From Effrenium voratum (Eukaryota > Sar > Dinophyceae > Suessiales > Symbiodiniaceae), in contig CAUJNA010003297.1 of assembly GCA_963377175.1 (NCBI GenBank), forward strand, positions 109,736 to 173,735: 64,000 nt of DNA, given 5' to 3'. Below the pieces are notes generated by a model. It had not been told where the DNA came from and made no database searches. It saw nothing but the letters and a program-made list of their open reading frames with translations. The position numbers and the translations under genes are program-made. Below are positions 31,541 to 44,398 of this stretch, piece by piece. How positions within the stretch are numbered: the first letter of the stretch is position 1; every line of letters begins with the position of its first letter.

Positions 31541-33399
31541 ACCTGAGCAAAAGCGTTGGTCGTTAGCGCCGCCTGGCGAAACGTGGCCTGTGATGGTGCA
31601 AGGAAATGGCAAACACAAGGAACCTGACGACGAGCATAGGTCAGCTGGCAACACAATTATCAATTGCAACAAAAAGCCCAAGCATCCAACATGCAATACT
31701 CCACAAGTTCAACCTGTTGCAGACAGGAAACAACACAACGTCTGTGAGTGCCAAATCATACGACAAACGGCTCTCGCAGTTCAGTGAGTGGCAAAGCATG
31801 GGGGCATGGACTGCGTAAAGGCCTCAGCCTTCATCCAGCTCATTGTATAGGAAACCAAATGCCACCCCACACCCCAAGCAAGGTTCTTAGAACCTTCTTG
31901 GCAGGTCACAGAGTCACAGGGTTTGGACGATCTTTCTGGTGGGCCCCTGTCTCTCCTTAGGCAGCGCACCTCCACATGTACAAATGACCAGGAGCTGGCA
32001 GCCCGAATTCCGGGCACAGGCGATGCCTCAGCTCGGAAGCAGCCAACATGTTTCTCACAATGGGCGACCTAAAGAATGGCGCCTGTTCCTACCAGCATAC
32101 ACCAACCAAAAAGGCTTGCCAGTTTGAGACCTCCCCAAATGACCCATCACTCCTGAGGCTCAAGTTGGCCTGATGAGAGCGGAGGTTTCTGTAAGAGTGG
32201 CGCACCAAAGGCAAAGGCAAACCAGGATGACGGTGGATACGCAGCTCACACATACACAAACGCGCGGGTTCTGTGTCTTCGAGACAGGCCGATTTTGAGG
32301 CGTTTCGTGCCTGGCAAACATGACGCATCACCTGGATTAATCTAATAGCTGCTTCAAAATGTCGTGCCCTTAGCGCAGAAGAGCGCTCATTTCATATCCA
32401 GCAGGGTCCTCAAATTCAATCATTCCGGGCACGTCAGTTTTTTGTGGCAGGCCCTGCCTATTGCCAGGTTGCTTCAAAATGAAAGATTCCAACCCGCTAG
32501 GTTACGGGCTCTCCAGGGATCTGTTCTTGCATATTGAGTTGGGCTTACTTCACATTTCAGTCCCATTTGAAATGAACAACGCAGTTCGATGCGTCCTCAG
32601 TATGGCAGCCCCAGCCTGCTGCCAGTATGGCACACCTTTTGAACTCGCAAGGGTCGCAGTGCAAATGCAAAGGCGCGGAATCCGCGAATGAGGGTTCGGC
32701 GCGCGCGCGCGCGGCATTTGTGTGCGAGTCTGGCGTTTGGCTTTCGTCTCACTAATACGACGGCCAGACGGCAATCATCTGAAGTCCACAAACAACAAAC
32801 ACATGCTGTTAAATACGAGCGTTATTAATCCGACGTTAACATTCGCCTGGACAAGGGGTTGAGAGAGCAAGACACGTTGCTACTCCAGGCATGCTGCCCA
32901 CAAGCATATGTTTTACGTGTTCTAGTGCGCCGCTGTCCCCGAGTCCATATAACTTGAAACATACTGAGCTGGCTGCGCGCTGCCACAAGATCACATGGCT
33001 GTGGGTCAAAAATATGTACCCAAAATGGAACCCTGGAAAATGGAAACTTGGACTACAACCTGCGGTCCCCTGGTGGTTTAATTTTGACCCACACCAACAT
33101 GTCGCTGTACGTAAGAATCGCTTGCAATTGTTCTGGCTTGATGTCTGAACCCCCCCCCTAATGCCCATGAAATGCCAAAGTGGCAAAGCAGCCCGGGCGA
33201 AGTTCAAGAACTGCGGGCTCCTGGGTCTTGCAACTCGCGCAAATCCGATTCGCGAGGGCTTTGGCAAGCCTCGCGTTACGTTTGGACTAGTTCAGTTTAG
33301 CCGCTACTAACCCTAACTAGCCGACAGTGCAACCAAGGAGCAGCAAATCGGCAAAGTGCAAAGACCAAACTACTCCCAGCCTTGGCTTGCGCGGCTATG

Positions 33400-33900
33400 G
33401 GATCGACCCCCAATCCGTCTCTCCGCATTAACTTTGACCGATTGAGTCGACCTGGCTTGCAATGCTCGGGCTACGGGACCATGAGGAATCGACCTTCTCT
33501 CTTGCGGAGACGTTGGCGAACCCCTGCTTTCCAGCAGCATGTCGTGGATCAGAATCAGTTGGTGCGGCCTGGCGGCATTCCTTCAGCAAAGTCACGAGCA
33601 CGAGGATCCCTGCGAACCGTGGCCGCACAGTCTTGCAAGAGAGCCTCAGGCCACAATAGGACTCATGTGCTTCATGCAGCCAGCTGCCTGTGCAAGCTCA
33701 AGCACAGCCAAGCAAGGTGCAGCACTGTCTGCAGTTGTCCTTTTTTCGGTCCTCAGCAGTTCTTCCATCGCGAGGGACATCTGCCTGCACCTATGCAAAC
33801 GTTTGGCCAAAAGCCAGTGGTATATCTGCTCGTATGCCACCATTCCAGTCATTTGCCTTAATGCTCTCTGGCCAGCTTGGCCGCCCCTCAATCGCATGAC
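33400..33900 (-). other. Exon candidates downstream of the SWIM gene
   Basis: A minus frame from about 33785 to a TGA at 33646 reads MSLAMEELLRTEKRTTADSA and continues helical to CMKHMSPIVA. A second piece, 33600-33530, reads FAGILVLVTLLKECRQAA after a CAG. Composition is protein-like but no family or phase-checked join was found. They could be the 3' part of another minus-strand gene. Confidence 0.35.
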
Positions 33901-33984
33901 CTTGCCCTAGCCGCCGAGGTCAGCCAGCTGTGTGCAGATCCAGAGGCACCAGGATGACACACTTGTCCTGGTGGAGGAAAAGCG

Positions 33985-34650
33985 TCACATCTTGGCTTCT
34001 GCCTCACTGAGCGGAATTGGGGACCATCGTCCAAGCAAATGATCTACAATGCTCCTCACCTCCAACTCGTCAGGATTCCAATCGCTATCGGCCACCGCCG
34101 CATAAGGCACGCCACACTTCACAAGAATCATGCACGCATGCTTGCACCGCATCCGGCTTCCCCAGCGCTGACCCTCAGTACATGTGCACGTAGGTGGCCA
34201 GCTTCGTCGGAAGCTGACTGTATTTTGGACCTCACCGTTGGGGCCAACAATGTAAAAGTCAGCGCCGTCATCCACACGACGGCCTGACTTGCAGTCAAAG
34301 CCGATGGTGGAGGCATTTTGCCAGTCGTCCATGGCTATCTCGGCCACCTCGCGCTGTGACACCTCAGGTTCCACCTCATCAGGCTTCACCTCATCAGGTT
34401 GCACCTCGTCAGGTTCCACCTGAGGTTTCACCTCAAGGTCTTGGATTCTTCGGATCAGCTCTGGCTTGGTCAGCCCAGCTGGGTCCACGCCGGTTTCCGC
34501 CAACAGGTCCATCAGCTCCCTCTTCCGGAGGTTTGTCAAGTCGGGCAGCGCCCGGCACCGAACCCGAACACCTCGACCAATGTCAGGCACAAGGAGGACC
34601 GGGTAACATCCCAAAACCAGCCATGGAAGTGCCCATCTGCGCAAAGGCAT
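33985..34650 (-). CDS. SAP-like plus SWIM zinc-finger protein, single exon
   Basis: 221 residues from the ATG at 34650; an in-frame ATG at 34746 would add 32. I prefer the inner start because it gives a basic-hydrophobic N terminus (MPLRRWALPWLVLGCYPVLL), which could act as a signal or plastid leader. Residues 41-73 form a SAP-like helix-loop-helix (LRKRELMDLLAETGVDPAG, then KPELIRRI), a nucleic-acid-binding fold. Residues 79-97 are a PDEV pentapeptide repeat from a 15-bp minisatellite. Residues 155-171 are a SWIM finger, CxC then CxH (C155, C157, C169, H171), a zinc site found in DNA- and protein-binding proteins. A DxW motif follows. Likely a small nucleic-acid-binding protein; target unknown. 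Intronless, unlike its neighbours. Confidence 0.85.
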   Translation of the reverse strand: MPLRRWALPWLVLGCYPVLLVPDIGRGVRVRCRALPDLTNLRKRELMDLLAETGVDPAGLTKPELIRRIQDLEVKPQVEPDEVQPDEVKPDEVEPEVSQREVAEIAMDDWQNASTIGFDCKSGRRVDDGADFYIVGPNGEVQNTVSFRRSWPPTCTCTEGQRWGSRMRCKHACMILVKCGVPYAAVADSDWNPDELEVRSIVDHLLGRWSPIPLSEAEAKM

Positions 34651-35879
34651 GGCTGGAGCAAAGGTTGCCCCTCGGTTTGTGAGTGAGTCGTTCACGTGGA
34701 AACTGCATAAAGGCAAAAGCTTCCTGTGACACTTGCAAATCGGCATAATAGGGGCTGATCTCCTCGAGTTGATGGTGCAATAGCTTGCAGGTGGTGGGGT
34801 TCAGCAAGGAGCTCTTACGTGGGAAGCATGCTTCGTGTCTCTTGGTTTTTAACCTGAGCCGCTGGAACTCAAGCCGCTGATTTCTTAGAAACATATTATG
34901 TCGCGGTGGACCTCTTTCCCAGGCAATTGGGGCGGTGGGCTTGCTTGATTGGCGCACATCACGCAGCATGTCCGGTTTATTGGGCTGTTTTGTTTCGGGC
35001 CCAAACCCAAATCCGCTTCGGCATCCGTGTGAAGGCAAGGGTTCTCTTGTTCATCATGTCATAGCCACAACAGCAAGGCGGCGGTGGCTAGCTACTAGAT
35101 TGCCGGGAATGCTAACAGCAACCGTTGCAATGCGCCATCAACGTGCGAGCTTGCATTAAATTGCTGGGAGTGCGGACATTAATCCTGACACATGCACCAT
35201 TAATCAGGTTCCACGATGACCTTCCAGCTACACACGTATCTGGGCATGTCAGTCTGCATCTGGCCCTGTGTCTTCCGAGCAGCGCTACCTCGCTGCACTA
35301 GCGCGTCTTGCAGCACTTGCAGCATGGAGCCTGGCACATCGACCAAAATCGGTAGTCAAGCCAGTTCTGCGCAATACCCGAAACACGTGCTAGGCAGCAC
35401 CAGTTCCTATTGACGTCGATGCGAGTCAAAAAGATGCTAATACGCAACATGCTTGTCATCCAAGAATCTCCCACGAACTTGGCCCACCTGAATGGCATAC
35501 CGCTTGTACGAAACTGTATGGCTCACCACGTCAAACATGCGTGTTTACGCTGCCTTGTCCGGCTGCCTCGTTCCTATGAGTTATCACATTAGATCCTGCT
35601 TGTCTGAGCTAGGTTGTGAGTTCAAAAGGCTGGAACCGCGTCCACAAACACATGGCACACCACAATTCACCAACATGTGCTGCAATGTTGCTAAGTTGTT
35701 TGCTCACAGCCACCCTTATGTGTTTAAAAGCAAAAACACAACTGAAAGGTAATGCGCTTAAATGTGCTTCCCTCAGGGCTCACCGCGTCTTACAAGCGTT
35801 TAAAACGAAGACCTTTGCAAGCTGCAAGGTTTTGCCTTGCAAGTGCTTTTTTGTTTTTCATTTTGTCTTCTTCCTGCTC

Positions 35880-36150
35880 GGCTGCTTGCGTGCGTGGGTG
35901 GGGTGCCTGAGAGGGGTGCATGAGCGCGTGGGTGCGTGGGGACTCTGGGGTGCATGGGGTTGTTGCGTAAGCATGGGCGTGCGTGCGGGCGTGCGTGCGC
36001 GCTCGAGCATGCGTGCGCGCATGTGGGCGGGTGCTGTGGGAAGGGATGAGCGGGCAGGCGGGCCGCGTGCGTGCGTGGGTGCTTGAGGGGTGCACGCGTG
36101 CGCTTGCGCTTGCGCGCGCGTGCGCTTGCGCGTGCGCGCGCGGGTGGGGT
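35880..36150. repeat. GTGCG/GCGC-rich low-complexity tract
   Basis: Irregular GTGCGTGGG, GCGTGCGGGC and GCTTGCGC strings, CpG-dense. The long frames on both strands are compositional artefacts. Confidence 0.7.
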
Positions 36151-37297
36151 TCGTGGTTGCGTTCACGTGTGCCACGCGAGTTGGCCCGCCGCCGTGCAGC
36201 CACGGTAACTTCTAACGAGCCAAACTTACCGGCAAAGCCAATGCGCTCTGTGACGGGAATGGTCCTTAACATTCAACAGTGTCCCATCGCCAAACACCCC
36301 TCAAAGTATCCGGTGTTCCATGGCAGCACACCGCAAAACATGGCACAAGTTCATTCCTCGCGGCTCAAGTTTCCCTAGGAGCCAGTAGCCTCGCCGTTTG
36401 TGCTGATCCTTGTGTCTGACAAACCTAAATGCTTGGCCATTTGGCCGAGATATCTTCACCAGCCTGGTAAGGTATTCACCACGTGAGCAAACACATGGTC
36501 CAAAACTGCACAGTAAGGCTGTTGGGCCTGATGAGGTGGACGTTGACATTGAGCAAGCCCAGGCCAGATTTGCCAGCTCCTCATAAACCATCGATGGAAC
36601 TCGTGTCAAAGGTACAAGGCATCTGCGGCGTGAACTCAATTCAATAATGGTGACGTGTTTATTGCGAGTGCAAAAGTCTGAAACAAAACCTGCAAATCCG
36701 CTCTCCTGGGTTTGGAGAACGCCGCCTCCAAGCTTGTCTGCTAGGGCCTCCTCTGCTTCTGCCAGCAAGTGGTGATCGGTGACCTGAGTCATGGTCTCAA
36801 AAAGGGAAACCTGTGTTCTCTTCCATGCCACAAGCTGTTGCTCGAATGTACTTCACACCAAACCTCCTTCAGGCACACCTGTGAGTGTGCCATTCGCCCA
36901 CAACATGTTGTTGTCCTCTATGCTCATAATCAAAGAGTGGAACTTACTGCAGCTCTTCTGGTCAATCGCAAACCCACAATGTGCCTAGTTGTTGAATGTC
37001 TACCTGCATCACACTGTCCTACAATATGCTTTCAGTGCAAAGCGCTAGGCTACCGCGCGAGCATCGAGGCAAAGGATCGCAAAAGGGACACAAGCCTTGG
37101 AGAATGGGTTTGAAGGAGCTGCATGCACAGGTCGGAATCTGATGTCTGAATGGAAGGCTGGCCTTCAGGCTGCTGTAATGCAAAGAGCACGCAAACCCAT
37201 GACAGAGTTGCCGCTCAGCCAACTGCAAAACGGTCGCTTCAACGCCTTTGAACGAGACTCCAAATGAACCTACCCAAGGCCTTCTTTCCGGATTGAC

Positions 37298-37506
37298 CTG
37301 AGTTGACGGGAGTTCCGGAGTTCCTTCTCGTCGACTCCGACCCCGTCTCCGAGCCCCGCGCTCCTTGGGGCCCAAGGCCTTCGCGCGGCCGCGACAGCTC
37401 CGTGCCAAAGCTCGGGCCGCCCGTGCCGCGCGAGCCGTGGGCGGCTGCCGTGCTAGGCGCCTTAAGGCGCTTGGGCCGCACGAGTCGATCCCCAAAGCGA
37501 CGTTTG
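37298..37506 (-). CDS. Probable exon, basic then Gly/Ser-rich, unassigned
   Basis: Begins after a CAG acceptor and ends TCAG before GTCAAT. The chosen frame has high third-position GC and reads KRRFGDRLVRPKRLK, then a disordered GSRGTGG/SRPREGLG/SETGSESTRR segment. Another frame is also open (arginine-alanine rich), so the frame is not certain. It may be a nuclear-type disordered tail. Neighbouring exons were not found; a weaker exon-like frame (EAEEALADKLGGGVLQTQ) lies near 36715-36765 on the same strand. Confidence 0.45.
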
Positions 37507-37887
37507 CTGCCAAGAGAATCCAAGATTGCTATAAGGTCTGATACAGGCATGAACCTTGAAACCAGGTAGTGGAACTCAAGCTGAAACCTGACATTGCTTG
37601 AGAAATCGTCAGCCAAATGTTCATCCTTGCAAGTCCAGCAACTGTTGTCTGCTGTGCACATAGATAGCATGCTTCGCTCGTATGGTTATGCTGTCCATGT
37701 AAAGCCCCGCCAAGTGTTCCCTTGCTGTACTGCCTCACAATCTTCCAGGGCGCCAAGCTTCATGGTGCAAGTCGGTTGCATTCTGCGAGGATCCTAAGCT
37801 GTGAAAGCAAACATAACAAGCCCTTTGAAGCTTGACACGATGCTCATGGATTCAAGCCGCTCTGCTCGCAACTAGCACATTTACATT

Positions 37888-37909
37888 AAAAAAAAAAAAA
37901 AAAAAAAAA
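37888..37909 (+). repeat. Poly-A run of 22
   Basis: A run of 22 A. It could be the tail of a retroposed copy on the plus strand, but no recognisable coding sequence or target duplication lies just upstream. Confidence 0.9.
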
Positions 37910-39133
37910 GTGGAACAATGTCACGCTTTCCTTGCTAAGAATCCTTACATTGGTTGCCGACTTCCCGATTATAAGGTCCATGATAATTCCTACTCTATGA
38001 TGTATACACTACCGTGTCAGGAAATGCAGCTAGGTGTCGGCCGCGCAGCTGCAGCAGCTCCAAAACCACTTGCCACTGCAATGCTTTCTCGCACACCGAG
38101 ATGACCTAAGACCAAAAAAGCTCAACATCACAAATGATTTAAATGGCAAAGTAAAACAGGTTTTGTTTCTGTGGGTACCGGCGGTACCGGTACCCTTTTT
38201 GAGCGGTGTGCACGGAAGCTAAAAGGAAACCACCCATTTCGGGGGCTTCCTATGACACGATCCCAGGCGCTGCCTTCGGTTCCGAATGCCATGCCTGGGT
38301 TTTAAGAAGGCCCACTATGGCCCACTTCTGGAGGCTCACAACCTCCACAGCTTTGACGCAGGCAGGGCTTCGAGACTATCAAGTCACCAAAAAGCTCTTT
38401 TGCAAACCTAAGGCTGGCGAAACTTGTACCACAGTTTCCCAGCTGAATACTGCAAGTGGCGCACAACGATTCCTTTGACTAGCTGTAGAACTTTTCTTTT
38501 GATTGAGATACTTCGGAAGAACACAGTCCAAACAACAAATGCCTGATGCTAATACATTTCAACACATATGATCATATGCAGCATCAAACCTGTTACAATG
38601 TGGCGAAAGGCACAAGAGATATCAACTTGAAATTATTGAATGCCCGTGTGTGTGTGTGTGCCGATGTGTGCGTGTGTGCTCTGTGTGCGTGTGTGTGTGT
38701 GCGTAGCCAACACATTGCTGAGCAAGGAGGAAATCAACAGCACCAGCCTTTCCAGCAGGGTTAGCTCTTGATCTGCATGCAGTGATCAACACAGGCTTGA
38801 AAAACAAAGCGTAATTGCCCGCCAGTGCTGCTCAGCTACTGAGCGTCACCAAGCAAACTGGCAACACGGGTGAGTGCTGAAGGCCATGGGTGGTCTCAAA
38901 CTTGGCTGACCCAGCTGAACCCCATGCTTGGCAGGGCAGGGAATTTGCAACAAGCACTGATCCGTCCGAGTCTGGTCTAGTCTGCTTTTACAACAGAGAG
39001 TGGCGGCTTCCGCAAAGCGGACCATGTCATAAGTTGTGTGGTTCTGTTTTCCCTGTGAATCCAAACCAAAACCAAAAATAGGTTTCCCCCATAATCAGTT
39101 TGCCCCCAAATCCCAAGGTTCCCCCTGTGGCAC

Positions 39134-42100
39134 CTCGCTCCCATCGCAAAAACCGAGGCGCGGTGTTCAGCGTGGCGCCATCCGGGTCCACACGGCTCAA
39201 CGGCATCTGCGCCAGCAAGCTGAGGCTTAGGCGCCAAGGCAAGGCACGGAGCACCGCGTTGAAACTGATCCTGAGAAGCGTCGGAGAGAATCGTGGCAGA
39301 AGATCAGCAGACAAAGCAGTGGGGCCCTTGGAAGAACAGCGGGGTCCATCTCATTTGCCTTGCTGATTTGCTGACTTCCATTGGCGTATGATGTCTTATG
39401 TGACTTCTCTGATGCTCATTTCGGGTGCCCGTGAAAAACGATGTGAGCAAACCATTATTTTTGTGTGCACATATGACATTAAACAAACAAATAGCAGAAC
39501 ACCACAGGCCGGCCATGTCCTTTTGATTGTGCCACACATGTGCCACGGTGGAATAACTGTCATGGGGATTCTCATGGTTCCCGAATGGTCCTCTTCTCAT
39601 GGTCTTTACAAAAAATGTCGGGTCCATGCAAACAGAATGGATGACCATGGCAAGAATGACAACAGGGAGAGTAGCCCTGCATACTTTACAAGCAGGAGAT
39701 TAGAGAACATTGCTCCTTCTTGAAAATCAGCACATGGGTCTTCAAAGGTTGAGGGCATCGGGATCTAAAAATCCGTGCGCGTGATTTGGTCCTTCAACTA
39801 CCATACACCAAGGCAACTCCGTGTCCTGTCTGGTGACAGCTGCCTCCGCGGCATCCCCTGGCGCGGTACAGAACAAGTCCATTGCAGGATCAATCCGGCA
39901 GGGCACTGCAACTCGCGCTTGCAATGATTGCCAACCAACCTTGCGGATTGAGTAGACGTTGCACAACGGTTGGTCAGGTCTAGTGAATCAAAACAAAAGG
40001 AAATGGTCCTGAGGCAAGAACCAACGAAATGATATCTGATGTTAGTCTGTTGGCATGTTGTGCGGAACTCATTTCAACCAAAATGCTGTGCCAAGCTCCA
40101 GATCTGCCAATCACCCTCACTTCGTAAAGTTGATGTCCCCAAAAAAGCAGCCTTTCCAAACGGGCTCAGCTTGTGCATGGAGGCATCCCATCGTTAGCAG
40201 TCCTCAAAAAGCAGCAAGGCTTCTTGCCAGCGGCTGCACTTCTCACAAGCGCTGATCGCCGCGTTTACAGCACTCAGCTGCGGCCTGCAAACCCATCTTT
40301 CTGCAACGACTCTCTCCGCGGGGCTTGTAGCTTCTACGGCAGGGCGCAACTGAACACACACGCACAAACGTAGTATATGTGTATAATCTAACCATGCAAA
40401 CACAATAAACGCAATGTACACGCACATCACACACACACATACACACGCAACTAACCTTCTGGGGCGAAGCTCATCTGGCACGTTCCCAAATGGTGAGAGA
40501 GGAGCCGATCTTCATGGTTGACGTACCGCGTTGCGTGTTGCTCTTGCCCTCGCCTCGGCTGTGCCTCTAAAAGCACCAAGGCCTGCTCCCAGCGGAAGGC
40601 CTTTTCGCCTCAAATTCGGTGAATGCAACAACTTGTTGAAGGAGTATGTCCGGTACACAAAGTAAGGCTTTGAAACAATAAACATGCGTTCCTTGAAGTT
40701 AGAATATATTGCAAGCTCGTAAAGCTATCAAAATGGGTTTGGGTGTAAATACGTTTGCGATTGCTTTGGTATGGCTGCTCAAATCTCCCAAGTCATGACT
40801 GTTTGAGTCCACATTTGGGCCAGGCCAAAGCCGTCCTTTGCACCAGGACGCGCCAAATCTGTTCAATGACAGAATAGGGCAACACACAAGACTGGAATCA
40901 TTAAAAACCTACAAGGGTTCAAGTTGCTGCCTTACCCTTGGATTTAGTAAGCACATCAAACAGCCCCGGCATGGTCTCATTTCACCAGGCACGGCTCCGC
41001 TACTCAGGGGAAGCAACAAAAGCTGACCCCTACACCGCTAGCCAGTTCGTCACTGCCTTTGAGGCATGAAACCATTTCAGGCCGGTCACAGGCGCTGATG
41101 GCCGAGGAAAAGCTGGCATTGCTGGGGTGCATCTTCTGCATCAACTCTTGAAGAGCTTCTAGTGCAAGAAGCCACTGCCCACCTGGCGGTTGACTTCAAT
41201 CGGATCTCACAATGAAACCATTGCTAAGCGCCTTGTTGGCTCCGACGAGCAAGCTACATGTCATGGCTTCCCATTGTTTGGAAGCGCTTGATTGACACAA
41301 TTCTCGGCTGGCATCAGTGGAGAGGCATCGTGCCCAGTAGAAATTCCTCATGGCCCTCATAATGATACCCTTTAACCGCATCGTCTTGAGGATTTCAACA
41401 GTACACTTCTGACATGCTCTGACCAGCTTATTCGACCTCTAACGGGATACACAAGCAGTGGCATTTCAAGCATACCATGACACCACCATGTCATCACGTC
41501 CTCAAAGGAATATCATTCTAGCTTGGCGAACTATTTGAGCGGCGCTGGGCATAAACAACTACTCTTGCATAGCTGCTGCATACAACAAACAACAAATATG
41601 TCCGTTATTGACCAACGCAATCTAGCACTTGAGACATTCATGCATTGGCTTGATGGTCAAATGTGGTCAAATTTGCATCATCCATATGAGTCACGCACTA
41701 CGGTGATACACTTCTGCCTTGGTAGCATTGCACGTGTCTTCATTTGATTCATGGCGCATGACTGCGAGATGTGTTGCAGCTACACGGCAAACCAAGTGCG
41801 CTGAGCTTGCCGTGGAACCCTGGCCTGCGTTGTTCAAACATCCTGGGATCCCTAACTCTCATCGGTCCTCCGGTGGGACACCATTACAACAAGGAAAACC
41901 ACGACCATCTGGCATTCGGATCTTGCTGATTGATTTTGCAAAGCCCAAATGGCCAAGACCGCACCTCTACCACAAGCGGCAATCAGGGTGTTGTAGCAAA
42001 CCTCGTCGGCTTGCAGCTCCTGCCAGTCTCGCCTGGTGCTCTTCAGACGTCTCACAACAGACCTTCAACTCAAAGATATCGCCTCCATTGTGCTCTTTGG

Positions 42101-44398
42101 CGGTGCGAAAAACATGGATCCCGATCACGCCATGAAAAGCTTTTCCTGTAGAACAACAGGGGGACTGTGCATCCGAACAAAAACAAAAGACGACATAAGA
42201 CGACACAACGAAAAGCAACGACAAGTCGTCAATCTAGCACCCCTCATCACTCCAGCTGGATGGCACCACCCGCTCCTTCGCCATCATCTCCTGCATGAGT
42301 GCCAGCGCGGCCTGGCGAGTATTCCGGATAGCAGCGGAAGCCCGCAGAAATGCAGCTGGCATGTCCAAACTAAACTCAGGTGCCAAACTGTAAATGCATC
42401 GGCTGACGATCATTGGACGCCTGGGTTACGTGACCCGGATTTTGTGAAGGAAAGGCCGCGTCCTGACAACTGGCTTCCAAGTGGTTGTTTCATGAAGAGC
42501 CCCGGGCCGCCTCCTGACAATCCCAGGCCGTTCCAAACGGAGGGTTGGCCAATCCAACTCTATAAACCCCATGTAGAACCCCACGATAGCCCCTGACCAA
42601 GCGCCTGCCAAGCGTGGGCCTTCGCACACGCGCTGAGCGCACAGCTGCAGCTCACCACATCGCCCCTGCATCGCCCCAGGAGCTCCAGGGCCTCTCGGAG
42701 GCAATTCCTATCGGGACGTCGGTGTGCAAGCATTACTGTATGTATAAATATAATATAGATGTATATATGTAGAATATTATATTATATTATATACATAGGA
42801 ACAGAATATTGTAATTCAGTGCAATGGAAATAATTGCAGGAATAAATATGGCCCCCCTAGTAATAGATATTGGCTCGGGGGCAAACGATATTGGGTAGTT
42901 GGGGGTCGACTGGATTTCCTCGTCCAAACAGGCTCCCCCCCTTTCCCACACACGCAAACCGTCAACATCGCAATTTCCGACTATCGAGCTTAGCTAAACA
43001 CATTCAAGGCTGTTTTTTCATTGTTGCGGTTAAAAAATACAGTCTAAATTTGTCAAAGGCAAGTATGAACCTATATTTCTTCAAGCATGTGCTGGAATAC
43101 CCCCCGCAATAGGACAAGTGGCGGGATTGGCGCGAAATCGGCAGGCGCATTCTGAAAGTAGTATTGGGGATGCGGGGCTCTGGAAAAAAACGGAACTTAT
43201 TGCAATAGGGTGCCTTTTTTCATAGGGATAAGAGATTAAAACACATTAAGGTGAGTTCGGGGCACCGTGGGCAACAGTGGAAGAGGAGCAATGCCCCAAA
43301 TGCAAAGTATGCTGGAATACGAGCATGGCGAGTCCTGGGCTCCTTCGTGCACATCTGGCTTGTTAGACGCAGCAAACCATTCGCTTCCGGTGGTGAATCC
43401 TGCAAAACGCTCCCATTGGCTTCATCCATCCCTTACCCTCGTGTTTACTAACATGGCACTTTTCAAAGGGTCCTCTTAGAAAAACATGGTTCAGCACTCC
43501 CCGAGTCGGGTTACCCATTGCTTGCCTCTGACCAGTGGCTTCCCAACGCCCAAGCGCCCAAGGCGGAGTTGCAGCACACCGTGCTCTGCAGAGCCATGGG
43601 CTCCATAGAGAAGAGGTCCAGGGCCTCCTGCCACCTCACCACAGCCACGCTCAAAGTTCGAAACATTGCAGTCATTTCAATCTCAGTCAGCCCCCCATCC
43701 TTTTCCAGGTTGTATTTTGCAGGAGTATCATGCAACCTGTTCATTGTTTAATGAGTTTCCTATAGTTGTCTATGCAATTTGAGGAAAAGTATAACAATGA
43801 TGTTTTCGTTCAACTGAACAGGATAACTGCCTCAATCACCTCAGACGATCTATTGCAGCGGCACATCACAAAGCCGTAAGCGACACCTGTAGCAGCACTG
43901 GCAACTCAACTGTGCCTCAAGCCAGAACACAGAACTAGGCCGGCAAGTGGCATGCTGCAACCGCCAAATTGATCATTCTGAGAGGAACGCCGCTGATCAA
44001 CCACACCGAACACTAGGCCGGCAGTCCCTTCCCCCGCAAGCAGCGCGCAGCTGACCTCTGACTTTCATGGCGGCAATTTTGCAGCATTTCTTTAGAACCA
44101 CTTCTGGGGTAGATCGCTCCGGTGGCTGGCAGGGGTAACATTCTGACCACTTCATTCTGTGGTGTCTACAAATGCCAACTTAAACAGCAATACGAGACTT
44201 GCCAAATAGGCTTTTACGTACATATGTATGGATGCAAAGCTTGAACTGCAAAGCGCGAAACTTCAGAAAGCAATGCGAACCAAACCGCAAGCCCGTATGG
44301 CTTGCTCACCTCTTTTTTCCGCCAGGCCACATCTTAGCGACTCTGTAGGCCGTGAGCGCAGCAGAGCATTGGAAGGCATCAAGCTCACAGCGGTGCTC
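39134..44398 (-). CDS. Pentatricopeptide-repeat (PPR) protein, at least eight exons
   Basis: PPR proteins bind organellar RNA, one base per repeat, and control its editing, splicing or stability. Exons on the minus strand: 44398-44310 (DAFQCSAALTAYRVAKMW), 43634-43515 (WQEALDLFSMEPM, VCCNSALGAWA), 42707-42605 (LREALELLGRC, CSCALSACAKAHAWQ; GC donor), about 42040-41965 (ELQADEVCYNTLIAACGR), 41182-41073 (QWLLALEALQELM, FSSAISACDR), 40600-40527 (FRWEQALVLLE), 40284 or 40349 to 40197 (AVNAAISACEKCSRWQEALL) and 39270-39134 (ISFNAVLRAL, LSLLAQMPL, DGATLNTA). Phase agrees at four joins (44310/43634, 43515/42707, 41965/41182, 41073/40600). Joins around 42040 and after 40197 are unresolved, so a small exon may be missing. 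Start, stop and any targeting peptide were not found. The A-C-E/G-K-x-x-x-W style is typical of dinoflagellate PPRs. Confidence 0.88.
42722..42800. repeat. AT-rich simple sequence
   Basis: Irregular ATATTATATTATATTATATA stretch in a PPR intron region. Confidence 0.8.

Noticed and set aside
38173..38196. GGTACC repeated three times within about 22 bases
   Set aside because: Too short to call an element; no second copy seen in the window.
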